A DNA stretch of 41,338 nt from positions 1 to 41,338 of the forward strand of contig CAZCBD010000001.1 in the NCBI GenBank assembly GCA_964496755.1, given 5' to 3'. Positions 7,903 through 15,831 of the stretch are shown piece after piece. The notes under the pieces are model-generated. The model was not told the DNA's origin, did not search any database, and saw only the letters and a program-made list of their open reading frames with translations. Position numbers and translations under genes: made by a program. The DNA comes from CAZCBD01 sp964496755. Lineage in GTDB: Bacteria > Bacteroidota > Ignavibacteria > Ignavibacteriales > Melioribacteraceae. Positions within the stretch are counted from its first letter, which is position 1; every line of letters begins with the position of its first letter.

Positions 7903-8808
7903 TTATTCTTTAATCAATTCTAATATTTTAGCTTCTAATTCTTCGCCGTGAATATCAAAGTATCTTAAAACACCTTTTTTGTCAACTAACCAAACAGATG
8001 GAATTGAATTAACACCGTATAATTTCGAAATTTCGGTATTCCAGCCTTTTCCGGAATAAGAAACTTCCCATTTCATCCCTTTTTCTTTCATAAAATCTTT
8101 AACTTGTTGTAACTTATCTTTGAAGTCCAAGCTGATACCAATTATTTCAAATCCCTTTTTATTATTTGCATTATATAATTTTACAAGGTTAGGAATTTCT
8201 TTTCTGCATGGAGGGCACCATGTAGCCCAAAAATCGATCATTACAACTTTACCTTTCAATTTGGATAAAGTTACTTTTTTGCCGCTAATGGTTTCAACCG
8301 TAAAATCTTTCGGAGTTTTTCCAATGCCAATATTATCTTTAATTTTTTGTACTAAATCGGAATAAACATCTAATTGTTTTATTTTGCTATAAGGTTCTTC
8401 TTCAAAATAACTTAAAGATTTGAATCCCAAATCGATAGCTTTATTTATCCATTCTATACTTTCTTTTGTTTTATTAAGCTGAAGGTAACATTCGGCAACT
8501 GAAAGGCATCTGTAGGGTGATTTTCTTTCACTGGTTTTTTCAATTTCCATAGCTACGGGCAGGGCTTTATCATATTTTTTTTGATGAGATAAAATTCCGA
8601 ATTTAGTTCTAAGTAAAGAATATTTTTCCTTGGCATCAATGTTTTCTTTTTCATTAATAACACGATCAATTAAATTTAATGCATCATCATATTTTTCCGC
8701 TTTTGATAATTCTTTGATTTTTTGGTTGGGATTTTCCGGTAAAGGTTTCTTTGTTGTGCATGCTGCTACAAATAAAACAGCAAAAATAATTGCTAATGCT
8801 TTTTTCAT
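7903..8808 (-). CDS. TlpA/ResA-like thioredoxin lipoprotein with TPR-like N-terminal region
   Basis: A 301-residue lipoprotein. The lipobox FVAACTT puts the lipidated Cys at 17. Residues about 27-160 are helical with TPR-like pairs (for example AEKYDDALNLIDRVI and LNKTKESIEWINKAIDLGF). Residues 165-301 are an AhpC/TSA-like thioredoxin domain with the redox motif WATWCPPC (Cys198, Cys201) and the cis-proline segment NSIPSVWLVD. Such proteins reduce disulfides outside the cytoplasmic membrane, for example in cytochrome c maturation or cell-envelope stress. No cytochrome c assembly gene is adjacent, so the partner is unknown. GGAG eight bases before the ATG supports the start. Confidence 0.9.
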   Translation of the reverse strand: MKKALAIIFAVLFVAACTTKKPLPENPNQKIKELSKAEKYDDALNLIDRVINEKENIDAKEKYSLLRTKFGILSHQKKYDKALPVAMEIEKTSERKSPYRCLSVAECYLQLNKTKESIEWINKAIDLGFKSLSYFEEEPYSKIKQLDVYSDLVQKIKDNIGIGKTPKDFTVETISGKKVTLSKLKGKVVMIDFWATWCPPCRKEIPNLVKLYNANNKKGFEIIGISLDFKDKLQQVKDFMKEKGMKWEVSYSGKGWNTEISKLYGVNSIPSVWLVDKKGVLRYFDIHGEELEAKILELIKE

Positions 8809-8850
8809 TTTAACTCCATTTAATGTGTAATTCTTTTCAACATTTAAAAT

Positions 8851-8884
8851 AAAAAAAACTGTCGGAATTCGGCAGCTTTTTTTT
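8851..8884 (-). terminator. Intrinsic terminator, T tracts on both strands
   Basis: CTGTCG (8859-8864) pairs with CGGCAG (8870-8875) through one G-U pair. The stem is flanked by eight A on the left and eight T on the right. It can act in both directions; the minus-strand transcript coming from tRNA-Lys and the possible broken gene would end here. Confidence 0.65.
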
Positions 8885-9137
8885 ATATGGTAAATTAATT
8901 TTTGTTGTTATTTATCCTTATTAAATTCGTTTACAATTTTTTTCGGTACATTTTCTTTTGAAACCCAACTCATTTTACAATTATTTTTTGTGGAATCTTT
9001 CACAAAGATTAGAAAAAGTTCTTTTCCAATAATATTGAAATCGGATTTTGCAATATGAATATGTACTTCAAAAAATCGGGATTAAAGGTAATTATTTTAT
9101 TTTTCGGAGTATGAGTGGTTGTATTAAAAATTCTGGA

Positions 9138-9172
9138 ATTATTTAAATAAAAAACGAGCAAATTTAAATAAT
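9138..9172. repeat. 11-bp perfect inverted repeat
   Basis: ATTATTTAAAT (9138-9148) and ATTTAAATAAT (9162-9172) are separated by 13 bases containing an A run. In minus-strand RNA this is a weak AU-only hairpin with T-rich loop, lying just beyond the larger hairpin downstream of tRNA-Lys. Confidence 0.5.
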
Positions 9173-9181
9173 CATACCTCG

Positions 9182-9216
9182 GATAAGGTTTAATTTTCAA
9201 CAAATTAAACCTTATC
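9182..9216 (-). repeat. 15-bp perfect inverted repeat downstream of tRNA-Lys
   Basis: GATAAGGTTTAATTT (9182-9196) and its exact reverse complement (9202-9216) flank a five-base loop. It starts 37 bases after the tRNA 3' end on the minus strand. It has no adjoining T tract, so it may be a 3' processing or transcript-stabilising hairpin and not a classical terminator. Confidence 0.65.
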
Positions 9217-9253
9217 TTAGGCATAGGGGAGATATCATAAATACTTTTATTTG

Positions 9254-9326
9254 TACACCCTGCCGGGCTCGAACCGGCGACCTGCTGATTAAGAGTCAGA
9301 TGCTCTACCAACTGAGCTAAGGATGC
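9254..9326 (-). tRNA. tRNA-Lys, anticodon CUU
   Basis: The minus strand from 9326 gives a complete 73-base cloverleaf. The acceptor arm starts GCATCCT and pairs with AGGGTGT (two G-U wobbles), with discriminator A. The D-arm is GCTC-AGTTGGTA-GAGC, the anticodon loop CTCTTAA gives CUU at positions 34-36, and the T-arm is GCCGG-TTCGAGC-CCGGC. CCA is not encoded. The top pair of the anticodon stem is a U-C mismatch. Codon AAG is read by this tRNA. Confidence 0.95.
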
Positions 9327-9415
9327 ATTGCAAATATAATGAAAACGATTTTTCTTTCAAATCCATTTTATTACATTTAGTATTCAATTTAAAACTAATT
9401 TAGCCGGTTGTATCG

Positions 9416-10306
9416 ATGAAAAAATTTTTTTTACTTATTGTAATTACTTTTTTTTTAGTTGCTTGCGGACAAAACAAAGTTGAAAACAAATCCGTATTTG
9501 AAAAAGAGATTATTGACGGATTGGGGCAAAAACATCAATTCGAAAAAACTCCGCAACGTATAATTTCTCTTGCGCCAAGTCTTACTGAAATAATATATGC
9601 CTTAGGTGTTGAAAATCAATTAGTAGGGAATACAAATTATTGTAATTATCCCGAACCGGCAAAAAAAATAACAAAAGTAGGGAACTTAATTTCGGTTGAT
9701 TTTGAGAAAATTTTGCAATTAAAACCCGATCTGATTTTAATTTCAACCGAAGGAAATACAAAAGAAATGGCGGATAAATTAAATAGTATCGGGATTGAAT
9801 ATTTTGTTGCAAATCCAAAATCATTCGCAAGTATTAAAACAAATGTTTTAAAAATTGCAACAATATTCGGAAAAGAAAAAAAAGCCGAGATTTTAATTGA
9901 GAAATGGAACAGGGAAATTGATTCCGTTAAATTGGTTGCCCAAAAAGCGAAACCTAAAAAAGCCATGTTTTTGCTTTCTATAGAACCGTTAATTTTAGTG
10001 GGGCGCAATACTTTTATAAATGAAATGATGGAAATATGTAATTTGCAAAACATTGCTACAAAAGCAATGGGCACTTATCCTACTTTCAGCAGAGAAGATG
10101 TTTTAAAATATAATCCGGATTATATTTTTGTAGCTAGGCATGCGGGAATCAATTTTGCAAATGTAAACAAAGCTTATCCCGAATGGAAACGATTAAAAGC
10201 AGTACAAAATGATAATGTGGTGATTTTGGATTCGGATTTGTTTGCACGTCCCGGGCCAAGGTTTACATTAGCAGTTAAAACATTATTCAATGCAATTAAT
10301 AATTAA
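9416..10306 (+). CDS. BtuF-like ABC-transporter substrate-binding lipoprotein
   Basis: A 296-residue periplasmic-binding protein of the helical-backbone metal/cobalamin class. The lipobox FFLVACGQ places the lipidated Cys at 17. The domain starts with PQRIISLAPSLTEIIYALG (about 47-65), the typical BtuF opening, with LVGNTNYCNYPEPAKKITKV and a LKPDLILIS segment following, and closes with ARPGPRFTLAVKTL. Family members capture cobalamin (BtuF), haem or ferric chelates for an ABC importer. The NYCNYP and WPRPSPR/ARPGPR-type segments lean towards cobalamin, but no btuCD gene is adjacent, so it works with a transporter encoded elsewhere. Start ATG has no clear Shine-Dalgarno site. Confidence 0.85.
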   Translation: MKKFFLLIVITFFLVACGQNKVENKSVFEKEIIDGLGQKHQFEKTPQRIISLAPSLTEIIYALGVENQLVGNTNYCNYPEPAKKITKVGNLISVDFEKILQLKPDLILISTEGNTKEMADKLNSIGIEYFVANPKSFASIKTNVLKIATIFGKEKKAEILIEKWNREIDSVKLVAQKAKPKKAMFLLSIEPLILVGRNTFINEMMEICNLQNIATKAMGTYPTFSREDVLKYNPDYIFVARHAGINFANVNKAYPEWKRLKAVQNDNVVILDSDLFARPGPRFTLAVKTLFNAINN

Positions 10307-10324
10307 ACAATTTGTAATTAGTGA

Positions 10325-10633
10325 TTATCTTTTCTGTTCCCAATGAATTCCTTCGCAAGGAATTTTTTCGGGAGTAATATGCTTGTCATGTTTCATGCAA
10401 AGAAATGCCGATTTATCAAAATGTTCGCAACTCGAACATATGGTATCCAGCACATCCGAATTTTTTTTAACAAATTCTCTGTACTGAACAATTGTTGGAT
10501 AGACAACAATAAAAAAAATAATTGTCCAAGTAATTATCCAATTATATCTATCGGGATAATTTTCATTAAAAAAAATTAATGCAATAATAGTAATTGCCAA
10601 TCGGATTAATGTTTTATATACAATGGCACCCAT
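10325..10633 (-). CDS. Small membrane protein with a cysteine-rich C-terminal tail
   Basis: 102 residues: a hydrophobic segment at about 9-22, a second at 33-50, then a soluble tail. The tail has CSSC (about 66-69), then single cysteines in FLCMKHD and IPCEGIHW, together with several His and Asp. Four Cys in about 28 residues look like a small metal-binding knuckle on a membrane anchor. I do not recognise the family. It converges with the BtuF-like gene (stops 18 bases apart) and diverges from the polysaccharide locus. Composition and organised motifs suggest a real gene. Confidence 0.7.
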   Translation of the reverse strand: MGAIVYKTLIRLAITIIALIFFNENYPDRYNWIITWTIIFFIVVYPTIVQYREFVKKNSDVLDTICSSCEHFDKSAFLCMKHDKHITPEKIPCEGIHWEQKR

Positions 10634-10729
10634 TGTTTTTCACTTTTTTTACTCTTATTTTAGCTTTATCTTTGCAATATACTAATCTAAAATAAAATTA
10701 TTCATTTTGTTAATATATAGAGATAAAAA

Positions 10730-11782
10730 ATGCCTGAAAATATTAAAAAACCTTTTCCATCCAAAAAAAATCCGAGAAAACGTTATTATAGGAATTATAG
10801 AAAACCTTATAGAACAAATTTTAATAAGGAAGAAAATAAATATAGAAAAGTAAACTTTAAACTAGTGTCTATTATAATTCCGGTATTAAATGAAGAAGGT
10901 TCTTTAAAAAAATTAACCGCTGAAATTGATAAATCATTTTCGTTGCTGCAATCCACATACGAAATTATTTATATTGATGATGGCAGCAATGATAAATCGC
11001 TTTTAATTATGAAAGAAATGGCGAAGGAAAATAAAAAAATAAAATACGTGAGTTTTAGAAAAAATTACGGAAAAGCTGCAGCTTTGCAAGTTGGATTCAC
11101 TTTAGCCAAAGGTGAAGCGGTAATTACAATGGATGCAGATTTGCAAGATGACCCGGCAGAAATACCAAGTTTGTTGTTAAAACTTTCGGAAGGGTGGGAC
11201 TTAGTATCGGGTTGGAAGAAAAAAAGAAAAGACCCGTTTATAAAAAAACACACTTCTAAATTTTTTAATTACATAACCAGAATTATGAGTGGAATTAAAA
11301 TTCATGATTTTAACTGTGGATTAAAAGCATATCGTAAAGAAGTAATAAAATCTATTTCTTTGTACGGGGAACTTCACAGATATATTCCGGTACTTGCTCA
11401 CTATAATGGTTTTTCGGTTGCAGAAATTCCCGTTCGCCATCATCCGCGTAGATATGGAAAAACAAAATACGGAATCTCCAGATTCTTTAAAGGTTTTGTT
11501 GATTTAATTACAGTTGCTTTTACTACACGATATGTGAAACGACCGTTACATTTCTTTGGCTTGCTCGGTACAATTTCATTTTTAATAGGGATTGCAATTG
11601 ACGGGTATTTATCGTACGAGTGGTTTGTAAACAATATCAGCCTCTATAAGCGACCTCTTTTGTTTTTTGGTATGTTATTGATTATTGTTGGTGTTCAATT
11701 TTTTGCCGTTGGCTTAATTGGCGAAATTATGGTTTATAACGAGCATAACCCTAAAGAATATCAAATTAAAGACAAAAACTGA
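10730..11782 (+). CDS. GT2 glycosyltransferase, polyprenyl-phosphate sugar transferase type
   Basis: 350 residues. After a strikingly basic Arg/Lys/Tyr/Asn-rich tail (residues 5-43) comes a GT2/DPM1-like GT-A domain: SIIIPVLNEEGSL (48-60), IIYIDDGSNDKS (79-90), and MDADLQDDP (134-142) with the metal-binding DAD. Two hydrophobic segments close the protein (about 270-292 and 308-335). This architecture matches transferases that load a sugar onto undecaprenyl phosphate (GtrB/ArnC-like). It opens a long plus-strand polysaccharide operon, 5 bases before the next transferase. TATCTTTG at 10667-10674 fits the Bacteroidota -7 consensus TAnnTTTG and may belong to the operon promoter, though a -33 box is not evident. 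Confidence 0.9.
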   Translation: MPENIKKPFPSKKNPRKRYYRNYRKPYRTNFNKEENKYRKVNFKLVSIIIPVLNEEGSLKKLTAEIDKSFSLLQSTYEIIYIDDGSNDKSLLIMKEMAKENKKIKYVSFRKNYGKAAALQVGFTLAKGEAVITMDADLQDDPAEIPSLLLKLSEGWDLVSGWKKKRKDPFIKKHTSKFFNYITRIMSGIKIHDFNCGLKAYRKEVIKSISLYGELHRYIPVLAHYNGFSVAEIPVRHHPRRYGKTKYGISRFFKGFVDLITVAFTTRYVKRPLHFFGLLGTISFLIGIAIDGYLSYEWFVNNISLYKRPLLFFGMLLIIVGVQFFAVGLIGEIMVYNEHNPKEYQIKDKN

Positions 11783-11787
11783 TTTTA

Positions 11788-12825
11788 ATGAAGAATCCAA
11801 AATACAGATATATTTTTTCTGTAATCGTACCTACCTATAATCGTGTGGATGAATTAAAAGAGTTACTCTTTTCATTAGAGCAACAAACTCTTTCGCAAGA
11901 TTTATTCGAGGTGATAATAGTTGACGATGGATCGGAAGATTCAACTAGCGATTTGGTCGAACAATTTTCAGCTAAAGGAAATTTAAATATAACTTTTCTA
12001 AAGCAAAATCATCAAGGTCCGGGGCCGGCTCGCAATCTGGGAATGAATAAAGCCGCAGGTAATTTTTTTGTTTTTATTGATAGTGATTGTATTGCTGATA
12101 AAAATTGGTTGCAAGCATACGCCAAAAAATTAGAAACTGTTTTGCCGGCCGGATTTGGTGGTCCTGATAAAGTTTTGCCGGATTTTTTGCCCGTACAAAA
12201 AGCGATTGATTATTCCATGACTTCTTTTATTACAACCGGAGGAATTAGAGGACATTCAAAGAAAAAAATTTCAAAATATTTTCCGAGAAGTTTTAATATG
12301 GGTGTTCGTGCTGATATTATTGATGAAATAGGTGGAATGGGAAACTTGCGACATGGGCAAGATATTGAGTTTTCTAACCGAATAATTAAAACAGGCCAAC
12401 CGGTTATAAAGGTTGATGATGCTATTGTTTATCACAAACGAAGAATCGGAATAAAAAAATTTTTTAAGCAAGTTTTTAATTGGGGTGTGGCCAGAATTAA
12501 TCTTTTTAAATTAGATTCAAATATGTTGGAACTTATACATATTCTTCCGGCAATTGCTACTATTATTTCAATGTTAATAATCTTAATGGCTGTAATTATT
12601 CCGAATATTTTTATACCGATTTTAATTGTAGGGATTGGAATATTGGTTTCGATGTCAATCCACGCTGCAATTAAATATAAGGATATACGAGTATTGCCTT
12701 ATATTCCGATAATTGTTCCCATACAGATTTGGGGTTATGGATTCGGATTTATTTATGCCTTTTTCAAAAGAATAATTTTAAAAAAAGACAAATTAACAGG
12801 GTTTACGAAAAACTATTACAAATGA
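11788..12825 (+). CDS. GT2 glycosyltransferase with C-terminal membrane segments
   Basis: 345 residues. The GT-A domain shows VIVPTYNRVDELKELL (11-26), VIIVDDGSEDSTSD (about 46-59) and FIDSDCIADKNW (about 94-105; DSD is the metal motif), with GPGPARNLGMNKA in between. A GGMGNLRHGQDIEFSNRI segment in the second half is the usual acceptor-side ED-like motif region. Two or three hydrophobic helices follow from about 250 to 325. It adds a sugar to a lipid-linked or nascent glycan on the cytoplasmic face; donor and acceptor cannot be read from sequence. It sits between the GtrB-like transferase and a WbpD-like acetyltransferase. Confidence 0.9.
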   Translation: MKNPKYRYIFSVIVPTYNRVDELKELLFSLEQQTLSQDLFEVIIVDDGSEDSTSDLVEQFSAKGNLNITFLKQNHQGPGPARNLGMNKAAGNFFVFIDSDCIADKNWLQAYAKKLETVLPAGFGGPDKVLPDFLPVQKAIDYSMTSFITTGGIRGHSKKKISKYFPRSFNMGVRADIIDEIGGMGNLRHGQDIEFSNRIIKTGQPVIKVDDAIVYHKRRIGIKKFFKQVFNWGVARINLFKLDSNMLELIHILPAIATIISMLIILMAVIIPNIFIPILIVGIGILVSMSIHAAIKYKDIRVLPYIPIIVPIQIWGYGFGFIYAFFKRIILKKDKLTGFTKNYYK

Positions 12826-12837
12826 ATTTTAATAAAT

Positions 12838-13461
12838 ATGACAAATACAATGAATAATAAATCGGAGAACAATAAATCGGAAAAAGAATATTTTGTCCAT
12901 GAATCTTCTTATATAGATGAAAACGTTATAATTGGTGCGGGTACTACGATTTGGCATTTTTGCCATGTAATGACAGGTGCAACAATTGGCAAAAAATGTA
13001 GAATTGGTCAAAACGTTGTGATTTTAAATGATGTGAAAATCGGAAATAATTGTAAGATACAAAATAATGTTTCGGTTTATGAAAAAGTAACTTTGGAAGA
13101 TGATGTTTTTCTTGGCCCATCGATGGTATTTACAAACGTAATTAATCCCCGAAGTGAAATACCACGCAAAAATGAATACATGGAAACTTTAGTTAAAAAA
13201 GGTGCAACAATTGGTGCTAATGCTACAATTGTTTGCGGAAATCAAATCGGTAAATATGCATTTGTAGGTGCCGGTTCTGTGGTTACAAAAGATGTTCCGG
13301 ATTATGCATTGGTTTTTGGTAATCCTGCAAAACTAAAAGGTTGGATGTGTGAATGCGGACTTAAATTAAATGTGGTAGAAACAAAAAAAATTGTTGAGTG
13401 TTCAACTTGCGGTAAAAAATACAAAATTAAAAATAAACAACTTACTAGGATTAATGAATAA
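12838..13461 (+). CDS. WbpD-like sugar N-acetyltransferase (left-handed beta-helix)
   Basis: 207 residues. Residues about 18-180 are hexapeptide repeats of a left-handed beta-helix, with GAGTTIWHFCHVMTGATIG near the start and AIVGAGSVVTKDVPDYALV-like turns near the end (here FVGAGSVVTKDVPDYALVFG). This is the pattern of WbpD/WlbB, which acetylates the 3-amino group of UDP-2-acetamido-3-amino-2,3-dideoxy-glucuronate using acetyl-CoA. A C-terminal tail with CECG and CSTCG forms a likely zinc-ribbon-like knuckle, as in many homologues. The operon also encodes WbpB-like and WbpE-like enzymes, completing three steps of the same pathway. Its stop overlaps the ATG of the next gene. Confidence 0.88.
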   Translation: MTNTMNNKSENNKSEKEYFVHESSYIDENVIIGAGTTIWHFCHVMTGATIGKKCRIGQNVVILNDVKIGNNCKIQNNVSVYEKVTLEDDVFLGPSMVFTNVINPRSEIPRKNEYMETLVKKGATIGANATIVCGNQIGKYAFVGAGSVVTKDVPDYALVFGNPAKLKGWMCECGLKLNVVETKKIVECSTCGKKYKIKNKQLTRINE

Positions 13462-14758
13462 CCGAAAAGTTAAAAAAGTTTTAATTATAGCTTACTATTG
13501 GCCCCCTGCCGGCGGCCCGGGTGTTCAACGTGTTGTAAAGTTTACAAAATTTTTAAGAGACTTTAATTTTGAACCTATAATTTTAACAGTTGAAAACGGA
13601 AGCTATCCTGCTTTTGATTATTCTTTAATAAAGGAATTACCTGAAAATATTAAGGTAATTAAAACAAAAACTTTCGAACCTTTTTCAATTTATAAAAAAC
13701 TTTTGAAACAGAAAGATGGGGTTATTCCGAAAGATGTTTTTTCAAAAACAAAAAACGAATCGGCAATAAATAAAGTCTCCAAGTGGATTAGAGCAAATAT
13801 ATTTATTCCTGATGGTCGGGTAGGTTGGTTACCTTTTTTAATTTCTGCCGGAAACAAAATAATTCAAAACGAAAAACCTGATATTATTTTTAGCACTTCA
13901 CCTCCGAATTCGCTGCATCTCGGTGCAAAGTATTTGGCAAAAAAACATAAATTAAAATGGGTGGCGGATTTTAGAGATCCGTGGACAGACGGTTATTGGA
14001 ATACCGATTTGCCAAAATTGAATTTTATGAAAAAGGTGGATTTGAAATTTGAAAAAGCAGTTTTAAAAAAGGCTTCTGCAATTACTACTGTGAGTGCGGA
14101 ATTAGTTTTTTTATTCAAAGAAAAAGAAGAAAATAATTTTTTTGTATTACATAACGGTTTCGAAAAAAAACAATTTTATCCGATAAAATCAGATGTGTTC
14201 AGAATTCTTTTTATTGGGAATCTAACAAAATTTCAGAATCCAGAACCACTTTTCAAAGCAATAAATAAAATTGAAAACATTAATTTGTTTGATATTGAAA
14301 TAAATTTTACAGGAAAAACTTATTCTGATTTTTCTGATTTAATTCAGAAATATTCAAATTTGAATATCGTAATAAATGATTACTTACCAAGAAATAAGCT
14401 GATGGAATTTGGGAATACATCATCACTTTTATTTTTCCCAACTTATGCTATAAATAAATATTCCAAAGGAATAATCGGTGCAAAAATGTTTGATTATCTT
14501 GCTTTACGGAAGCCGATATTAGCTGTGGGCGAAAAAGGTAGCATTGTTGATAGAGTTTTGAGTGAAACAAATAGCGGTCGGTTATTTTGTAAAGATGAGA
14601 TTGAAAATATTTCTAAATTTATTACCGAAAAATTTCAAGTTTGGAAAGAGAAAAAATATATTAGTTTGGATTGGAATGAAAATCTGGATAAATATTTAAC
14701 TGAAAAAAGTGTAAAAAAAATAACGGATATTTTTTTGAAATTATTATCTGAGAAGTAA
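13454..14758 (+). CDS. GT4-type glycosyltransferase
   Basis: With the ATG at 13454 the protein has 434 residues and starts MNNRKVKKVLIIAYYWPPA. That is the normal opening of GT4 enzymes with the PPAGGPGVQR donor-side loop. An upstream non-ATG start at 13391 would add a tail translated from the end of the preceding gene and is not credible. The GT-B fold is visible as two Rossmann halves: residues 8-200 with KWVADFRDPWTDGYW, then RILFIGNLTKFQNPEPL and MFDYLALRKPILAVGEKGS in the second half, where the donor nucleotide binds. AGGA just before the start and the ATGAATAA overlap with the WbpD-like gene suggest translational coupling. Sugar specificity unknown. Confidence 0.88.
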   Translation: MNNRKVKKVLIIAYYWPPAGGPGVQRVVKFTKFLRDFNFEPIILTVENGSYPAFDYSLIKELPENIKVIKTKTFEPFSIYKKLLKQKDGVIPKDVFSKTKNESAINKVSKWIRANIFIPDGRVGWLPFLISAGNKIIQNEKPDIIFSTSPPNSLHLGAKYLAKKHKLKWVADFRDPWTDGYWNTDLPKLNFMKKVDLKFEKAVLKKASAITTVSAELVFLFKEKEENNFFVLHNGFEKKQFYPIKSDVFRILFIGNLTKFQNPEPLFKAINKIENINLFDIEINFTGKTYSDFSDLIQKYSNLNIVINDYLPRNKLMEFGNTSSLLFFPTYAINKYSKGIIGAKMFDYLALRKPILAVGEKGSIVDRVLSETNSGRLFCKDEIENISKFITEKFQVWKEKKYISLDWNENLDKYLTEKSVKKITDIFLKLLSEK

Positions 14759-15829
14759 ATGAAAAAAACAAAATTTGCATTGGTTGGATGCGGAAGAATC
14801 AGCAAAAAGCATATTGATGCACTGAAAGAAATTGAAAATGCCGAACTTGTTGCCGTCTGCGATATTAAACTTGAAAAAGCAAAACGCACAGGTGAAAAAT
14901 ATGATGTAAAATATTATGATTCTTATGACAAAATGTTAACGGAAAATGATGTTGATGTTGTTTCAATTTTAACCCCAAGCGGATTGCATCCTACTCACAC
15001 AATTGATATTGTCAAAAAATATAAAAAACATATTGTTTGCGAAAAACCCATGGCTCTAACTTTGGAAGATGCCGACGAAATGATTAAAACATGTGATGAA
15101 AACGGAACACGTCTTTTTGTTGTAAAGCAAAACCGATATAACTTACCGGTAATAAAATTAAGAGAAGCCATTGAAGTGAATAAGTTCGGGAAATTAATTT
15201 TGGGAACCATACGAGTGCGTTGGTGCCGTACCCAAGAATATTATGATTTAGACAATTGGCGGGGTACTTGGGAACTTGATGGAGGGGTTTTGGCAAACCA
15301 AGCTTCGCACCATATTGACTTACTTGAATGGATGCTTGGTGAACCTGTTTCGGTAATGGCTAAAACAAAAACATATTTGGCTAATGTTGAAACCGATGAT
15401 ACGGCCGCTGCAATTATTCAATTTAAAAACGGTGCTATGGGAATAATTGAAGCCACTACAGCCACTAGGCCCAATGATTTAGAGGGTTCCATTTCTATTC
15501 TCGGTGAAAAGGGAAGCGTTGTAATAAGCGGCTTTGCAGTTAATGAAATGGAAACATGGAATTTTGAAAATGAGCCCGAAGAAGTTAAGAAAAAAATATT
15601 AAATGAATTTGCCGAAAATCCTCCTAATATTTATGGCTTTGGTCATAAACGTTATTTGGAAGATGTTATTAAAAATTTAAATGAAAATTCAAAAGCTTTG
15701 GTTGATGGTTTGGAAGGTAGAAAATCGCTCGAATTAATTAATGCAATTTATGAATCGGCTGAAACAGGAAAAGAAGTGTTCTTACGATTCAATCCCAAGT
15801 TTTCTCGATTAGGCAAAAAACGGAATTAA
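14759..15829 (+). CDS. Gfo/Idh/MocA oxidoreductase, WbpB/WlbA-like
   Basis: 356 residues. The N-terminal Rossmann domain starts KFALVGCGRISKKHIDAL (NAD-binding glycine motif, 5-22). CEKPM (94-98) carries the conserved EKP, and WELDGGVLANQASHHIDLLE (171-190) carries the active-site His and Asp of this family. The combination RWCRTQEYYDLDNWRGTW is typical of WlbA/WbpB, the 3-dehydrogenase that oxidises UDP-GlcNAc uronic acid at C3 before transamination. It follows the previous gene with no spacer and is two bases from the aminotransferase, so the pair very probably act in sequence. The preceding UDP-GlcNAc 6-dehydrogenase (WbpA) is not in the window. Confidence 0.9.
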   Translation: MKKTKFALVGCGRISKKHIDALKEIENAELVAVCDIKLEKAKRTGEKYDVKYYDSYDKMLTENDVDVVSILTPSGLHPTHTIDIVKKYKKHIVCEKPMALTLEDADEMIKTCDENGTRLFVVKQNRYNLPVIKLREAIEVNKFGKLILGTIRVRWCRTQEYYDLDNWRGTWELDGGVLANQASHHIDLLEWMLGEPVSVMAKTKTYLANVETDDTAAAIIQFKNGAMGIIEATTATRPNDLEGSISILGEKGSVVISGFAVNEMETWNFENEPEEVKKKILNEFAENPPNIYGFGHKRYLEDVIKNLNENSKALVDGLEGRKSLELINAIYESAETGKEVFLRFNPKFSRLGKKRN

Positions 15830-15831
15830 AG

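Larger units (their letters stand above)
8908..9224 (-). pseudogene. Possible small frameshifted gene downstream of tRNA-Lys
   Basis: No intact gene fills the 445 bases between 8808 and the tRNA, but two minus-strand frames join into one plausible coding stretch. The upstream frame, readable from an ATG at 9224, reads through NTTTHTPKNKIITFNPDF. If one base is added to the six-A run at 9070-9075 it continues as FEVHIHIAKSDFNIIGKE, then LFLIFVKD, and ends VNEFNKDK at a TAA (8910-8908). The joined sequence looks like a normal soluble protein, and an intrinsic terminator follows at 8851-8884. The family is unknown. The start is uncertain because two inverted repeats lie in the 5' part. It could also be chance coding in AT-rich DNA. 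Confidence 0.3.

Noticed and set aside
9009..9311. A minus-strand frame starting inside tRNA-Lys (reads VEHLTLNQQVAGSSPAGC...)
   Set aside because: The N-terminal part is the well-known false translation of a tRNA gene. Only the part after the tRNA, and only with a frameshift, might be coding.
13391..13453. N-terminal extension of the GT4 gene to a non-ATG start at 13391
   Set aside because: It lies in another frame of the WbpD-like gene and has no ribosome-binding site; the ATG at 13454 matches the family start.
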